Positions 1-8,456 of a stretch of 64,000 bases of DNA are shown piece after piece (the stretch's first letter is position 1; each line of letters begins with the position of its first letter). The notes beneath the pieces are model-generated. The model saw only the letters and a list, made by a program, of their open reading frames with translations. It did not search any database and was not told the origin of the DNA. A program made the translations under genes and the position numbers. The stretch is from NCBI GenBank assembly GCA_937960785.1, contig CALGOZ010000128.1, positions 15,141 through 79,140 on the forward strand. Direction: 5' to 3'. Source of the stretch: an uncultured Pseudogracilibacillus sp. Its GTDB lineage: Bacteria > Bacillota > Bacilli > Bacillales > Amphibacillaceae.

Positions 1-20
1 ACAGTGGAAAAACTTTAAGA

Positions 21-52
21 AAACTTTGCTACTCATTAGCAAAGTTTTTTAT
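21..52 (+). terminator. Rho-independent terminator of the gene left of the window
   Basis: Perfect 10-bp inverted repeat AAACTTTGCT / AGCAAAGTTT with a 7-nt loop followed by a T run. It ends a transcript that enters from the left and separates it from ftsW. Confidence 0.8.
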
Positions 53-143
53 ATTCCTAAAGTTGAATCGTCATTCATTTTTTATATAATACAATACAAA
101 CTACATAAATCGCTTTTAAAGTCGTTATCTTTCATGTAAAATG

Positions 144-172
144 TTGACATAAATTAATCGTCTTATTTCAAT
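144..172 (+). promoter_or_regulatory. Candidate sigma-A promoter for ftsW
   Basis: TTGACA at 144-149, a 17-nt spacer and TTCAAT at 167-172. The -35 box is perfect and the -10 box matches 4 of 6 positions. A 16-bp perfect palindrome (201-216) lies in the leader just before the ribosome site. Inferred from sequence only. Confidence 0.5.
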
Positions 173-232
173 ATTGCTTTTTTAGTGTGTGTAAAGAGAG
201 CTACTTTTTAAAGTAGTGAAGAGGTGTTAAAT

Positions 233-1411
233 ATGAGAAACCGCTTAAAAAATTATGACTTTTTATTAATTATTGTACCCCTTTTATTAGCGGCCTTCGG
301 TATCGTAATGATCTACAGTGCAAGTATGGTTACGGCGGTCGTCAGTGGTTTAGATAGTACATATTATGTCGTAAAACAAGCCCAATGGTTCGGTCTTGGT
401 CTTGTCGTGTTTATTCTTTGTTTACTTATTCCTTATCAATCGTATCAAAAGCTTGTAATTCCACTTATTATTTTAAGTGTTATTTCCCTATTGATTGTGC
501 CTTTTTTTGGTAAGACAGTATATAATGCAACACGGACAATTGTTTTATTAGGTTTTAATATTCAACCTTCTGAATTTGTAAAATTATTCTTAATTATTTA
601 TTTAGCTTCTGTATATTCCAAGAAGCAATCTTACATTGATAATTTAAGTAAAGGTGTTATCCCACCGTTAGTTTTATCTTTATTTATTATTGGTTTAATC
701 GTAATTCAACCAGACTTAGGAACCGCATCGATTATTTTATTTATTATTGCGATGATTATTATTAGTTCTGGTATTCGTTTTAAGCATGTAATGTTATTAG
801 GAACGGTTGCTGCAGGTGTCATAATGATACTCATACCGTTACTAGTTACAGAAACGAGAATCCGCAGATTTACTGGTGCTTACAATCCTTTCGCTGATCC
901 AGATTCAGCAGGATATCATTTAATACAATCTTATTTAGCGATTAGTGGGGGAGGTGTGACGGGAGAAGGTTTAGGGCAAAGCATTCAAAAGTTGGGCTAC
1001 CTTTGGGGGGCTCATACCGACTTTATTATGTCGATTATTGCAGAGGAACTAGGAGCATTAGGCGTCATTATCGTAATCGGAGCCATAGTAACGATTACGT
1101 TACGAGGTCTATATTTTGCAAGAAAATGCACAGACAGTTTCGGAACTCTATTAGCAATTGGAATTTCATCGATGATAGGTTTTCAAGCAATCGTTAATTT
1201 AGGTGCAATTAGCGGGGTTTTACCAATTACTGGTGTAACCTTGCCTTTTGTAAGCTATGGTGGCTCATCATTATTAATTTTAATGGCATCGATGGGTATT
1301 TTAAATAACATAGCAAAGCAAGTAAAAATAGAAGAAAACAAACCGAAAGTGATCGAAAAAGATCCGATCGACGAAATTAAGCATAGGAGTGGAACGAGAT
1401 GGTCAATGTAA
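233..1411 (+). CDS. ftsW: Cell division SEDS peptidoglycan glycosyltransferase FtsW
   Basis: A 392-residue polytopic membrane protein of the FtsW/RodA/SpoVE (SEDS) family, which polymerises lipid II at the septum together with a class B PBP. Seen: about ten hydrophobic segments, the QPSEFVK and QPDLGTA motifs, and the GEGLGQSIQKLGYL...HTDFI...EELG block typical of the family near residues 245-275, then a FVSYGGSS motif near 340. The ATG at 233 follows GAAGAGGTG with 6-nt spacing; an in-frame GTG at 224 lies inside that ribosome site. It overlaps pycA by 13 nt, the same neighbour as in B. subtilis, which identifies it as vegetative FtsW; the SpoVE paralogue is at 37103. Confidence 0.93.
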   Translation: MRNRLKNYDFLLIIVPLLLAAFGIVMIYSASMVTAVVSGLDSTYYVVKQAQWFGLGLVVFILCLLIPYQSYQKLVIPLIILSVISLLIVPFFGKTVYNATRTIVLLGFNIQPSEFVKLFLIIYLASVYSKKQSYIDNLSKGVIPPLVLSLFIIGLIVIQPDLGTASIILFIIAMIIISSGIRFKHVMLLGTVAAGVIMILIPLLVTETRIRRFTGAYNPFADPDSAGYHLIQSYLAISGGGVTGEGLGQSIQKLGYLWGAHTDFIMSIIAEELGALGVIIVIGAIVTITLRGLYFARKCTDSFGTLLAIGISSMIGFQAIVNLGAISGVLPITGVTLPFVSYGGSSLLILMASMGILNNIAKQVKIEENKPKVIEKDPIDEIKHRSGTRWSM

Positions 1412-4400
1412 AGAAAATTAATAAAGTGTTAGTTGCGAATCGTGGGGAAATAGCGATTCGAATTTTTCGAGCGTGTACCGAATTAAATATTAGTACCGTT
1501 GCAATTTATTCTAAAGAAGACTCAAATACCTTACATCGCTATAAAGCGGATGAATCCTATTTAGTAGGTGAAGATAAAGGGCCGATTGAGGCTTATTTAG
1601 ATATCGAAGGAATTATCGAGATTGCAAAAAACGCAGAAGTCGATGCGATTCATCCTGGCTATGGCTTTTTGGCGGAAAATATCGAGTTCGCAAAAAGATG
1701 TGAAGAAGAAGGAATTATTTTTATCGGACCCAAAAGTGAACACTTAGATATATTCGGGGATAAAGTGAAAGCGAAAACACAAGCGATTGATGCGGGTTTG
1801 CCGATTATTCCTGGTTCTGACGGTCCGGTATCTTCTATCTCTGAGGTTCGTGAATTCGCTGAAGAAGCGGGTTACCCTATTATCATTAAAGCTTCTTTAG
1901 GTGGTGGTGGACGAGGAATGCGAATCGTACACCACGAGGGCGAACTTAACGAGGCCTATGACCGTGCTCGTTCAGAAGCGCAAACAGCGTTCGGAAATGA
2001 TGAAATTTATGTAGAAAAATTCATAGAAAATCCAAAACATATTGAAGTACAGGTAATCGGCGATTACCATGGTAATATCGTCCATTTGTACGAAAGGGAC
2101 TGTTCCATTCAACGTCGTCATCAAAAAGTCGTCGAAGTTGCGCCAAGTTTAGCTTTATCAGACGAACTCCGGGAACGAATTTGCGAAGCAGCTGTCCAAT
2201 TAATGGAAAAAGTAAAATATATAAATGCAGGGACTGTCGAATTTTTAGTAACAGGCGATGAGTTTTATTTCATTGAAGTGAATCCTCGAGTACAAGTGGA
2301 ACATACGATTACAGAGATGATCACTGGCGTCGATATTGTGCAAACGCAAATATTAGTTGCCCAGGGAGAAAAAATTCACGGCGCTAAGATAGGGATTCCA
2401 GCCCAAGAAGAAATTACAACGAACGGTTATGCAATCCAATCGAGAATTACAACTGAAGATCCCTTAAACGATTTTATGCCAGATACTGGCCGAATTATGG
2501 TATATCGCTCTAGTGGTGGATTCGGTGTTCGTTTAGACGATGGAAACTGTTATCAAGGAGCCGTAATCTCGCCTTATTATGACTCATTATTAGTTAAAGT
2601 TTCTACATGGGCTTTAACGTTTGAACAAGCAGCCCGTAAAATGGTCCGAAATTTAAAAGAGTTCCGTATTAGAGGAATTAAAACGAACATACCTTTCTTA
2701 AAAAATGTGATTTTACATGAGAAGTTTAGTACGGGTGATTATAATACGAGCTTTATTGATGAAACACCTGAACTGTTTAAGTTCCCAAAACGGAAGGACC
2801 GAGGTACTAAGCTTTTAACTTATATTGCAGATATGACGATCAATGGTGTTGATGGTGTTCCAAAAAAGAAAAAGCCGACATTTGCACCGGTAACGATTCC
2901 GGAAGTAGATAGAAATGAGCCAATACCAGAAGGAACGAAACAGTTATTAGAGCGACACGGGCCCGAATATGTTGCTAATTGGGTAAAAAATCAGGAAAAA
3001 GTATTATTGACCGATACAACATTCCGTGATGCCCATCAGTCACTTTTAGCAACTAGAGTTCGAACGAAAGATTTAACCCAAATAGCAGAGCCAATGGCAC
3101 GGATGTTACCGAACTTATTCTCTGTTGAAATGTGGGGTGGGGCAACTTTCGATGTTGCTTATCGCTTCTTACGAGAAGACCCGTGGCAGCGATTATTAAT
3201 TTTGCGAGAAAAGATGCCGAATATTTTATTTCAAATGTTACTACGGGCGAGCAATGCTGTAGGATATAAAAACTATCCAGACAACGTAATTGAAAAGTTC
3301 GTCGAGGAAAGTGCAAAAGCCGGTATCGATGTGTTTCGGATTTTTGATAGTTTAAACTGGTTAGAAGGAATGATTCCAGCGATTGAAGCAGTTCGGGAAA
3401 ATAATAAAATCGTAGAGGCTTCTATTTGTTATACAGGAAATATTTTGGACAAAGGCCGAAAAAAATACGACTTAACGTACTATACAAACTTAGCGAAAGA
3501 ATTAGAAAAAGCAGGTGCACATATTTTAGGTATTAAAGATATGGCAGGACTATTAAAACCTGAAGCGGCATATCAACTTATAACTGGCTTGAAAGAAACG
3601 ATCGATATACCAATTCATTTACACACGCACGATACAAGTGGTAACGGAGTCTTTATGTATTCACGTGCAATCGATGCAGGTGTCGATATCGTCGATGTGG
3701 CAACGGGGGCAATGGCTGGCTCGACCTCTCAACCAAGTGCTCAAACATTGTATCATGCTTTAGAAGGAACAGATGCACAACCAGATATTGATATTGAAAG
3801 TTATGAGAAATTGTCGACTTATTGGGAAGGAGTACGCCCTTATTACGAAGATTTTGAAAGCGGTATGAATTCACCACATTCAGAAATTTATGAACATGAA
3901 ATGCCGGGTGGTCAATATAGTAACCTACAACAACAAGCAAAAGCGATGGGTCTAGAAGACCGATGGGATGAAGTAAAGAAAATGTACCGCACTGTAAACG
4001 ATATGTTCGGTGATGTCGTAAAAGTGACCCCTTCTTCAAAAGTAGTAGGTGATATGGCGCTCTTTATGGTACAAAATGATTTAACAGAAGCAGATATTTA
4101 TGAGAAAGGGGAGTTTATCGACTTTCCGGATTCAGTAATTGAGTTTTTCCAAGGGTATATCGGACAACCTTACGGAGGATTTCCAGAAAAATTACAAGAA
4201 ATCATTTTGAAAAATCGCGAAAAAATTGAAGAACGCCCAGGTGCTTTATTAGATCCTGTTGATTTTGAGCAACTTGAAAAGAAATTGTATAAAGAATTAG
4301 GTCGTGAAGTGACAAGCTTTGACTTGATTGCCTATGCACTTTATCCAGATGTATTTCGGGGTTATCATAAATTTACAAAAGATTTCTATGATGTTTCTGT

Positions 4401-4842
4401 ATTGGATACTCCAACATATTTTTACGGAATGCGTCTAGGTGAAGAAATCGAAGTAGAAATCGAGCGGGGTAAAACTTTATTTATTAAGCTTGTATCGATC
4501 TCCGAGCCACGTTCTGATGGGACACGGGTCGTATACTTTGAATTAAACGGGCAGTCTCGAGAAATCATTATCAGGGATAAAAATATCGAATCAAGCACGC
4601 AATCACTTCCAAAGGCAGATCCGGATAATTCAAAACATATTGGAGCAACGATGCCAGGTACTGTAACAGAAGTACTCTGTCAAGAAGGTGATCGCGTAGA
4701 ACGCGGAGACTATATTTTAATAACTGAAGCAATGAAAATGGAAACGACGATTCAAGCGCCATTTAAAGGAGTTATTAAAAAGATCCACGTCACAGAAGAT
4801 ACTGCAATCGAACCGGGTGACTTGTTGATCGAATTTGAATAA
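1399..4842 (+). CDS. pycA: Pyruvate carboxylase
   Basis: Biotin-dependent, ATP-driven carboxylation of pyruvate to oxaloacetate, the anaplerotic feed of the TCA cycle; cytoplasmic homotetramer. The 1147-residue length is full size. Domains in order: biotin carboxylase (about 1-450, with the glycine-rich ATP-grasp loop GGGGRGM and the EVNPRVQVEH motif), carboxyltransferase (about 530-800, with the TTFRDAHQS motif and a HLHTHDTSGNG metal-binding segment), PYC/OADA linker domain (about 820-1050), and a C-terminal biotinyl domain with EAMKMET carrying the biotinylated Lys. The ATG at 1399 follows AGGAGTG and overlaps the end of ftsW, suggesting coupled translation. A terminator follows directly. 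Confidence 0.97.
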   Translation: MVNVKKINKVLVANRGEIAIRIFRACTELNISTVAIYSKEDSNTLHRYKADESYLVGEDKGPIEAYLDIEGIIEIAKNAEVDAIHPGYGFLAENIEFAKRCEEEGIIFIGPKSEHLDIFGDKVKAKTQAIDAGLPIIPGSDGPVSSISEVREFAEEAGYPIIIKASLGGGGRGMRIVHHEGELNEAYDRARSEAQTAFGNDEIYVEKFIENPKHIEVQVIGDYHGNIVHLYERDCSIQRRHQKVVEVAPSLALSDELRERICEAAVQLMEKVKYINAGTVEFLVTGDEFYFIEVNPRVQVEHTITEMITGVDIVQTQILVAQGEKIHGAKIGIPAQEEITTNGYAIQSRITTEDPLNDFMPDTGRIMVYRSSGGFGVRLDDGNCYQGAVISPYYDSLLVKVSTWALTFEQAARKMVRNLKEFRIRGIKTNIPFLKNVILHEKFSTGDYNTSFIDETPELFKFPKRKDRGTKLLTYIADMTINGVDGVPKKKKPTFAPVTIPEVDRNEPIPEGTKQLLERHGPEYVANWVKNQEKVLLTDTTFRDAHQSLLATRVRTKDLTQIAEPMARMLPNLFSVEMWGGATFDVAYRFLREDPWQRLLILREKMPNILFQMLLRASNAVGYKNYPDNVIEKFVEESAKAGIDVFRIFDSLNWLEGMIPAIEAVRENNKIVEASICYTGNILDKGRKKYDLTYYTNLAKELEKAGAHILGIKDMAGLLKPEAAYQLITGLKETIDIPIHLHTHDTSGNGVFMYSRAIDAGVDIVDVATGAMAGSTSQPSAQTLYHALEGTDAQPDIDIESYEKLSTYWEGVRPYYEDFESGMNSPHSEIYEHEMPGGQYSNLQQQAKAMGLEDRWDEVKKMYRTVNDMFGDVVKVTPSSKVVGDMALFMVQNDLTEADIYEKGEFIDFPDSVIEFFQGYIGQPYGGFPEKLQEIILKNREKIEERPGALLDPVDFEQLEKKLYKELGREVTSFDLIAYALYPDVFRGYHKFTKDFYDVSVLDTPTYFYGMRLGEEIEVEIERGKTLFIKLVSISEPRSDGTRVVYFELNGQSREIIIRDKNIESSTQSLPKADPDNSKHIGATMPGTVTEVLCQEGDRVERGDYILITEAMKMETTIQAPFKGVIKKIHVTEDTAIEPGDLLIEFE

Positions 4843-4858
4843 GTCGACTATGTTATAA

Positions 4859-4890
4859 TAAAAGAGGGTGTTGAAACGCCCTCTTTTTTA
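4859..4890 (+). terminator. Terminator after pycA
   Basis: AAAGAGGGTG and CGCCCTCTTT form a G-C rich stem with a short loop followed by T6, 17 nt after the pycA stop codon. Confidence 0.8.
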
Positions 4891-4913
4891 TTAGTATATA
4901 ACGAGGAGATAAT

Positions 4914-5600
4914 ATGAGTTTAACGATTTTGTATGAAGATAACCATTTAATTGTTGTCGAAAAACCGGTAAATATTCCAGTACAACAAGATCGCTCGAAA
5001 GATCGAGATTTAATATCTATTGTAAAAGAGGATATAAAGATCCGATACGATAAACCTGGGAATGTTTATTTAGCATTACTACATCGTCTCGATCGCCCTG
5101 TTGGGGGTGCTCTTGTCTTTGCTAAAACTTCAAAAGCAGCTTCGCGAATGGCAAATCTTTTTCGTAAGCGTGAAATAGAGCGAACATACTTAGCAGTCGT
5201 TAGGGGAACCGTTCAACATAAACGTGGAACCTTAATAAATTATTTACGAAAAGATTATCGAAAAAATATCGTTCATGCTGTTCATCAAGGAACAAAAGGG
5301 GCCAAAAAAGCTGTACTTCATTACAAAGTCCTCGCTTATGGTAAAGATTTAACCTTACTGCAAGTTAGATTAGAAACAGGGCGTCCGCATCAAATTCGTG
5401 TACAACTCAAAGAAATGGGACATGTTCTTTACGGTGATCAAAGATACGGTAAAGACATAAATAAAGTCGGTCAACAAATTGCCCTTTGGTCATATTCTTT
5501 ATCTTTTGTTCACCCTGTTAGAAAAACAAGCTTACACATCACTTCCTTACCACCAAAAAGAGCCCCTTGGAATGCATGGGATTTACCTACAATTTTATAA
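4914..5600 (+). CDS. RluA-family RNA pseudouridine synthase (no S4 domain)
   Basis: A 228-residue pseudouridine synthase that isomerises uridine in RNA. The sequence opens directly with the ILYEDNHLIVVEKP strand and carries HRLDRPVGG near residue 61, whose Asp is the family nucleophile, and the late GRPHQIRVQ motif. There is no N-terminal S4 domain, unlike RluD at 51469, so it belongs to the short single-domain subgroup. The RNA target cannot be read from the sequence. The ATG follows a GAGGAG ribosome site. It converges with ctaA. Confidence 0.85.
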   Translation: MSLTILYEDNHLIVVEKPVNIPVQQDRSKDRDLISIVKEDIKIRYDKPGNVYLALLHRLDRPVGGALVFAKTSKAASRMANLFRKREIERTYLAVVRGTVQHKRGTLINYLRKDYRKNIVHAVHQGTKGAKKAVLHYKVLAYGKDLTLLQVRLETGRPHQIRVQLKEMGHVLYGDQRYGKDINKVGQQIALWSYSLSFVHPVRKTSLHITSLPPKRAPWNAWDLPTIL

Positions 5601-5604
5601 AATG

Positions 5605-5638
5605 AAAAAAGAGGCTTAGGAAAATAGCCTCTTTTATT
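5605..5638. terminator. Bidirectional terminator between the pseudouridine synthase and ctaA
   Basis: AAAAGAGGCTTA and TAGCCTCTTTT pair around a short loop, with A-rich and T-rich flanks that would serve transcripts from both sides of this convergent junction. Confidence 0.75.
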
Positions 5639-5648
5639 TTGAGGAACG

Positions 5649-6623
5649 TTATAGTTCGCTTTCCATTTTCTCGTTATAAGAAAGAACCGTCCTCCAAGAA
5701 CTTGGCTCCGGTGCTTTTAAACGATAACTTCGATAGGAAAGTAAAATAAAATAACTTAACATACCGAAAAATAAGGTAATAAATAAGGCATGGAAAAGTG
5801 CAATCCAAATATTTAATCTCGTGTAAATAATTAATGCTCCAAAGATAACTTGCAATAGTAGTAAGCTCGTTGTAATCGTCCAACCCCAAACCATAACCCG
5901 ATGTTCTCCGTATTGTTTTACAAATTGAATAAGTAGTATTATTGTCCATATAAATAAAATAGCGGCTAATAAACGATGGCCCATTTGAATCCATTGATGG
6001 AAACTATATTCTGTAAAGGCAAGGGGTTTACCACTAATACAAAAAGGCCAACTTTCACAGACTAGATGGGCGTTTACATGGCGTACTAACGCACCAGTAT
6101 AGACGACGATTAATGTAAATATAGTTAACAGAACAAATTGAATACGGTGTTTTTTCTTGATATATAACTCATTCGTCTTAAACTTCCGATCGATTTCAAA
6201 TATTAATAACATCAATAAAAAGATTGCCGCAAAAGAAATAAGGGAGATTCCAAAATGAAGGGCGAGAATAAAGTCAGATTGACCCCAAATAACGGCAGCT
6301 GCTCCAATTAACCCTTGAAGAACAAGAAATAGTATAGAAATACTAGCTAAAAATTTAACTTCTTTCAAATATCCAATATAAATCCAGGCTAAAATAACGA
6401 GTAACAAAACAGTTGCACCAATGATCGTTGAAATTAATCGATGACTATATTCAATCATCAATTCAGGTGTCATCTCAGAAGGAAATAATTGACCGTGACA
6501 AAGAGGCCAACTATTTCCACAGCCCTCGGCGGAACCGGTTTTAGTAACTAAAGCTCCGCCTAATAAAATGAAGATCATTCCAATTGTCGAGACGACAGAA
6601 AGCCATTTCAATACTCTGATCAT
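5649..6623 (-). CDS. ctaA: Heme A synthase CtaA
   Basis: Membrane enzyme that oxidises the methyl group of heme O to the formyl group of heme A, the cofactor of the caa3/aa3 oxidase encoded alongside. About eight membrane segments in 324 residues. The extracytoplasmic Cys pairs of Bacillus CtaA are present (CGNSWPLC near 35-42 and CESWPFC near 190), as are the heme-ligand His motifs EYSHR and QMGHR. The ATG at 6623 sits after AAGGTGAG with good spacing; an upstream in-frame TTG at 6644 is less likely. It is divergent from ctaC as in B. subtilis, but the heme O synthase gene ctaB that normally heads the ctaC operon is missing here. Confidence 0.92.
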   Translation of the reverse strand: MIRVLKWLSVVSTIGMIFILLGGALVTKTGSAEGCGNSWPLCHGQLFPSEMTPELMIEYSHRLISTIIGATVLLLVILAWIYIGYLKEVKFLASISILFLVLQGLIGAAAVIWGQSDFILALHFGISLISFAAIFLLMLLIFEIDRKFKTNELYIKKKHRIQFVLLTIFTLIVVYTGALVRHVNAHLVCESWPFCISGKPLAFTEYSFHQWIQMGHRLLAAILFIWTIILLIQFVKQYGEHRVMVWGWTITTSLLLLQVIFGALIIYTRLNIWIALFHALFITLFFGMLSYFILLSYRSYRLKAPEPSSWRTVLSYNEKMESEL

Positions 6624-6687
6624 TAAACTCACCTTACTTTCCAACTGTGAATTATTTTATCGTATTGTACTTTATACACCATATAGA

Positions 6688-6713
6688 ATGTTACAAAATG
6701 TTACAAAATGTTA
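6688..6713 (-). promoter_or_regulatory. Two and a half 10-bp tandem repeats upstream of ctaA (possible ResD sites)
   Basis: On the ctaA strand, TTTGTAACAT occurs twice in tandem with a 10-bp period, plus a partial third copy, about 65-90 nt upstream of the ctaA start. The helical phasing suggests a protein-binding site. B. subtilis ctaA is known to be activated by ResD, and the TTTGT core resembles its sites, but assignment to ResD is inference. Confidence 0.35.
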
Positions 6714-6925
6714 TACTAAAGGTGAATATTTTAATTGTAAAACTATCTTAAGTGAAAATTCAGTCATTTATAACAATTATTATATAATGTCATAAATTTG
6801 TCAAAGGAACTTTTTTAATAATAAAGTTTTAAAAATATGGTAAAATAATATTATCTAAGAGTGTCTAAAAATGCTAAAACATGAATTATTTATCAATAAT
6901 AATAATGGATATAATTTAGTGATGG

Positions 6926-6953
6926 TTGTAATAAGCGTTTTTTTTGATATAAT
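6926..6953 (+). promoter_or_regulatory. Candidate sigma-A promoter for ctaCDEF
   Basis: TTGTAA at 6926-6931, a 16-nt spacer and a perfect TATAAT at 6948-6953, pointing to ctaC. The two cre-like sites lie about 30-80 nt downstream of the expected start of transcription, where CcpA would act as a roadblock. Confidence 0.55.
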
Positions 6954-7025
6954 CATAATTAACTCAACATGTATTGTAACTATTCTAACAAATGTAAACG
7001 CTAAGCTTTCTTTTTTGTGAAGGGA

Positions 7026-7040
7026 ATGCAAGCGCTTTCT
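7026..7040 (+). promoter_or_regulatory. CcpA-binding cre site for the cta operon
   Basis: ATGCAAGCGCTTTCT matches the WTGNAANCGNWNNCW consensus at every fixed position. A weaker copy with 8 of 10 fixed positions lies at 6992-7006. Catabolite repression of the B. subtilis cta cluster is established; function here is inferred from position. Confidence 0.6.
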
Positions 7041-7346
7041 TCGTAAAGGAGGGATAAGGACGTTATTTTTCGGTTATAGTAAATGTTAGTAAATTAAACA
7101 GCAGTACGTTAATCCTCAGCTTGCACTTATATTATTCATAAATGGTACGGTACATAAATAATCATCTCTACGAATCCGATTTGGATCGTTGAATATTATT
7201 GTATCGACCTCTTTCATACTTAAAAAGTGTAACGAATTATTGAATGATAATTCATTGGAATAAAAAGTAATGAAATTTATCTAGTTACACATAAATAGAA
7301 GTAACGATAAATTGCAAATATACAATTTGGAAAGAGAGGTATTGAT

Positions 7347-8411
7347 ATGCAAGCTTCTTTACGAAAATTCCGTACATTTCTATTTTTAAGTAGTATTATG
7401 CTTCTTCTTTCAGCTTGCGGACGGGAAAATTTAACTGCACTAGAGCCGAAAGGTTACGGTGCAGAGCAATCGATGAAATTAATTTTACTGACGACTATTG
7501 TAATGACTTTCGTTTTTTTAGTCGTTATAATTGCGCTCGTTATCGTTATCGTTCGCTTTAGAAAGAAAAAGGGTGATCCGGTTGTTACACCGGTACAAGT
7601 TGAAGGAAGCAAAACATTAGAAGCCATTTGGACGATTATTCCAATCATTCTCGTCGTCATTATGGCTGTTCCAACAGTTGTTGCGACGTTTCAATTAGCA
7701 AATACATCTGACCAACATAAACATATTAATATCGATGTTACTGGTCACCAGTATTGGTGGCATTATGAATATGTAAATGAAGAATTTACAACGAGCCAAG
7801 ATTTATATATTCCAGTCAATACAAAAGTGTATGTGAATTTAATTACGAAGGATGTATTGCATTCTTTCTGGGTACCGAGCATTTCTGGAAAGTTAGATGT
7901 CAACCCTGAAAATATTAATACGATGTTTATTGAAGCTTATGAGGAGGGAGTATACTTCGGTAAATGTGCGGAGTTATGTGGCCCATCTCACTCATTAATG
8001 GACTTTAAAGTAGTTGTGGTAAGTGAAGAAGAGTATGAACAATGGGTAAACGATATGAAGAGTTTTAATACAGACCAATTAGAGCTCGATACGGTAGCTC
8101 AAGAAGGTAAGGCATTGTTTGAGGAAAAAGGTTGTATTAGTTGTCATGCGACAGACACGCAGAATTATTCACCGGGAAATACTCCGATTGGTCCTGATTT
8201 AACACAGTTTGCTGATCGATCACGTTTCGCCGGTTATTTAGAGCCGACGGAAGAAAATTTAAAGGATTGGTTAAGAGATCCGGAGAAGTTGAAACCAGGT
8301 AACCTGATGACAGGAACTTACGGTGAATTGTCAGAAGACGAAATAGATAAAATTGCACAATTTTTACTTCAGTTAAGTCCTTCAAAGGTAACAGCTGAAA
8401 GTAAAGAATAA
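7347..8411 (+). CDS. ctaC: Cytochrome caa3 oxidase subunit II (CuA subunit fused to cytochrome c)
   Basis: A 354-residue lipoprotein that takes electrons into the terminal oxidase. Seen in order: signal peptide ending in the lipobox LLSAC (Cys24), two membrane helices (about 45-70 and 90-115), the CuA cupredoxin domain with CAELCGPSHSLM (about 210-221), and a C-terminal cytochrome c domain with the heme-binding CISCH motif near 265 and an axial Met candidate in GNLMTG. Fusion to cytochrome c defines the caa3 type. The ATG follows AAAGAGAGG. First gene of the ctaCDEF transcription unit. Confidence 0.96.
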   Translation: MQASLRKFRTFLFLSSIMLLLSACGRENLTALEPKGYGAEQSMKLILLTTIVMTFVFLVVIIALVIVIVRFRKKKGDPVVTPVQVEGSKTLEAIWTIIPIILVVIMAVPTVVATFQLANTSDQHKHINIDVTGHQYWWHYEYVNEEFTTSQDLYIPVNTKVYVNLITKDVLHSFWVPSISGKLDVNPENINTMFIEAYEEGVYFGKCAELCGPSHSLMDFKVVVVSEEEYEQWVNDMKSFNTDQLELDTVAQEGKALFEEKGCISCHATDTQNYSPGNTPIGPDLTQFADRSRFAGYLEPTEENLKDWLRDPEKLKPGNLMTGTYGELSEDEIDKIAQFLLQLSPSKVTAESKE

Positions 8412-8456
8412 GCATTTATTAAGTAACTTCAACTTTTATGATAGGAGGTATTAACT

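Larger units (their letters stand above)
6624..7346. other. Long divergent intergenic region between ctaA and ctaC
   Basis: This 723-bp stretch has no credible gene. Moving toward ctaC it holds the 10-bp repeats near ctaA, a sigma-A-like promoter (6926-6953), a weak and a perfect cre-like site (6992-7006 and 7026-7040), an imperfect GAATCC/GGATC hairpin near 7170-7190, a small TGAAT-GATA-ATTCA palindrome near 7240-7255, and an AAATTG/CAATTT hairpin just before the ctaC ribosome site. If the promoter is used, ctaC has an untranslated leader of nearly 390 nt. In B. subtilis ctaB lies in this position. Confidence 0.7.

Noticed and set aside
3653..4039. Minus-strand ORF of 128 codons inside pycA
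   Set aside because: It is antisense to a highly conserved carboxyltransferase domain, has no ribosome site or recognisable motif, and composition explained by the sense strand.
6992..7006. First cre-like site upstream of ctaC as an independent feature
   Set aside because: It misses two fixed positions of the consensus; mentioned only alongside the perfect site at 7026-7040.
6871..7020. A 49-codon ORF in the ctaA-ctaC gap (starts MLKHELF)
   Set aside because: It has no convincing ribosome site, low-complexity Asn-rich and AT-driven hydrophobic content, and it overlaps the promoter and the first cre-like site.
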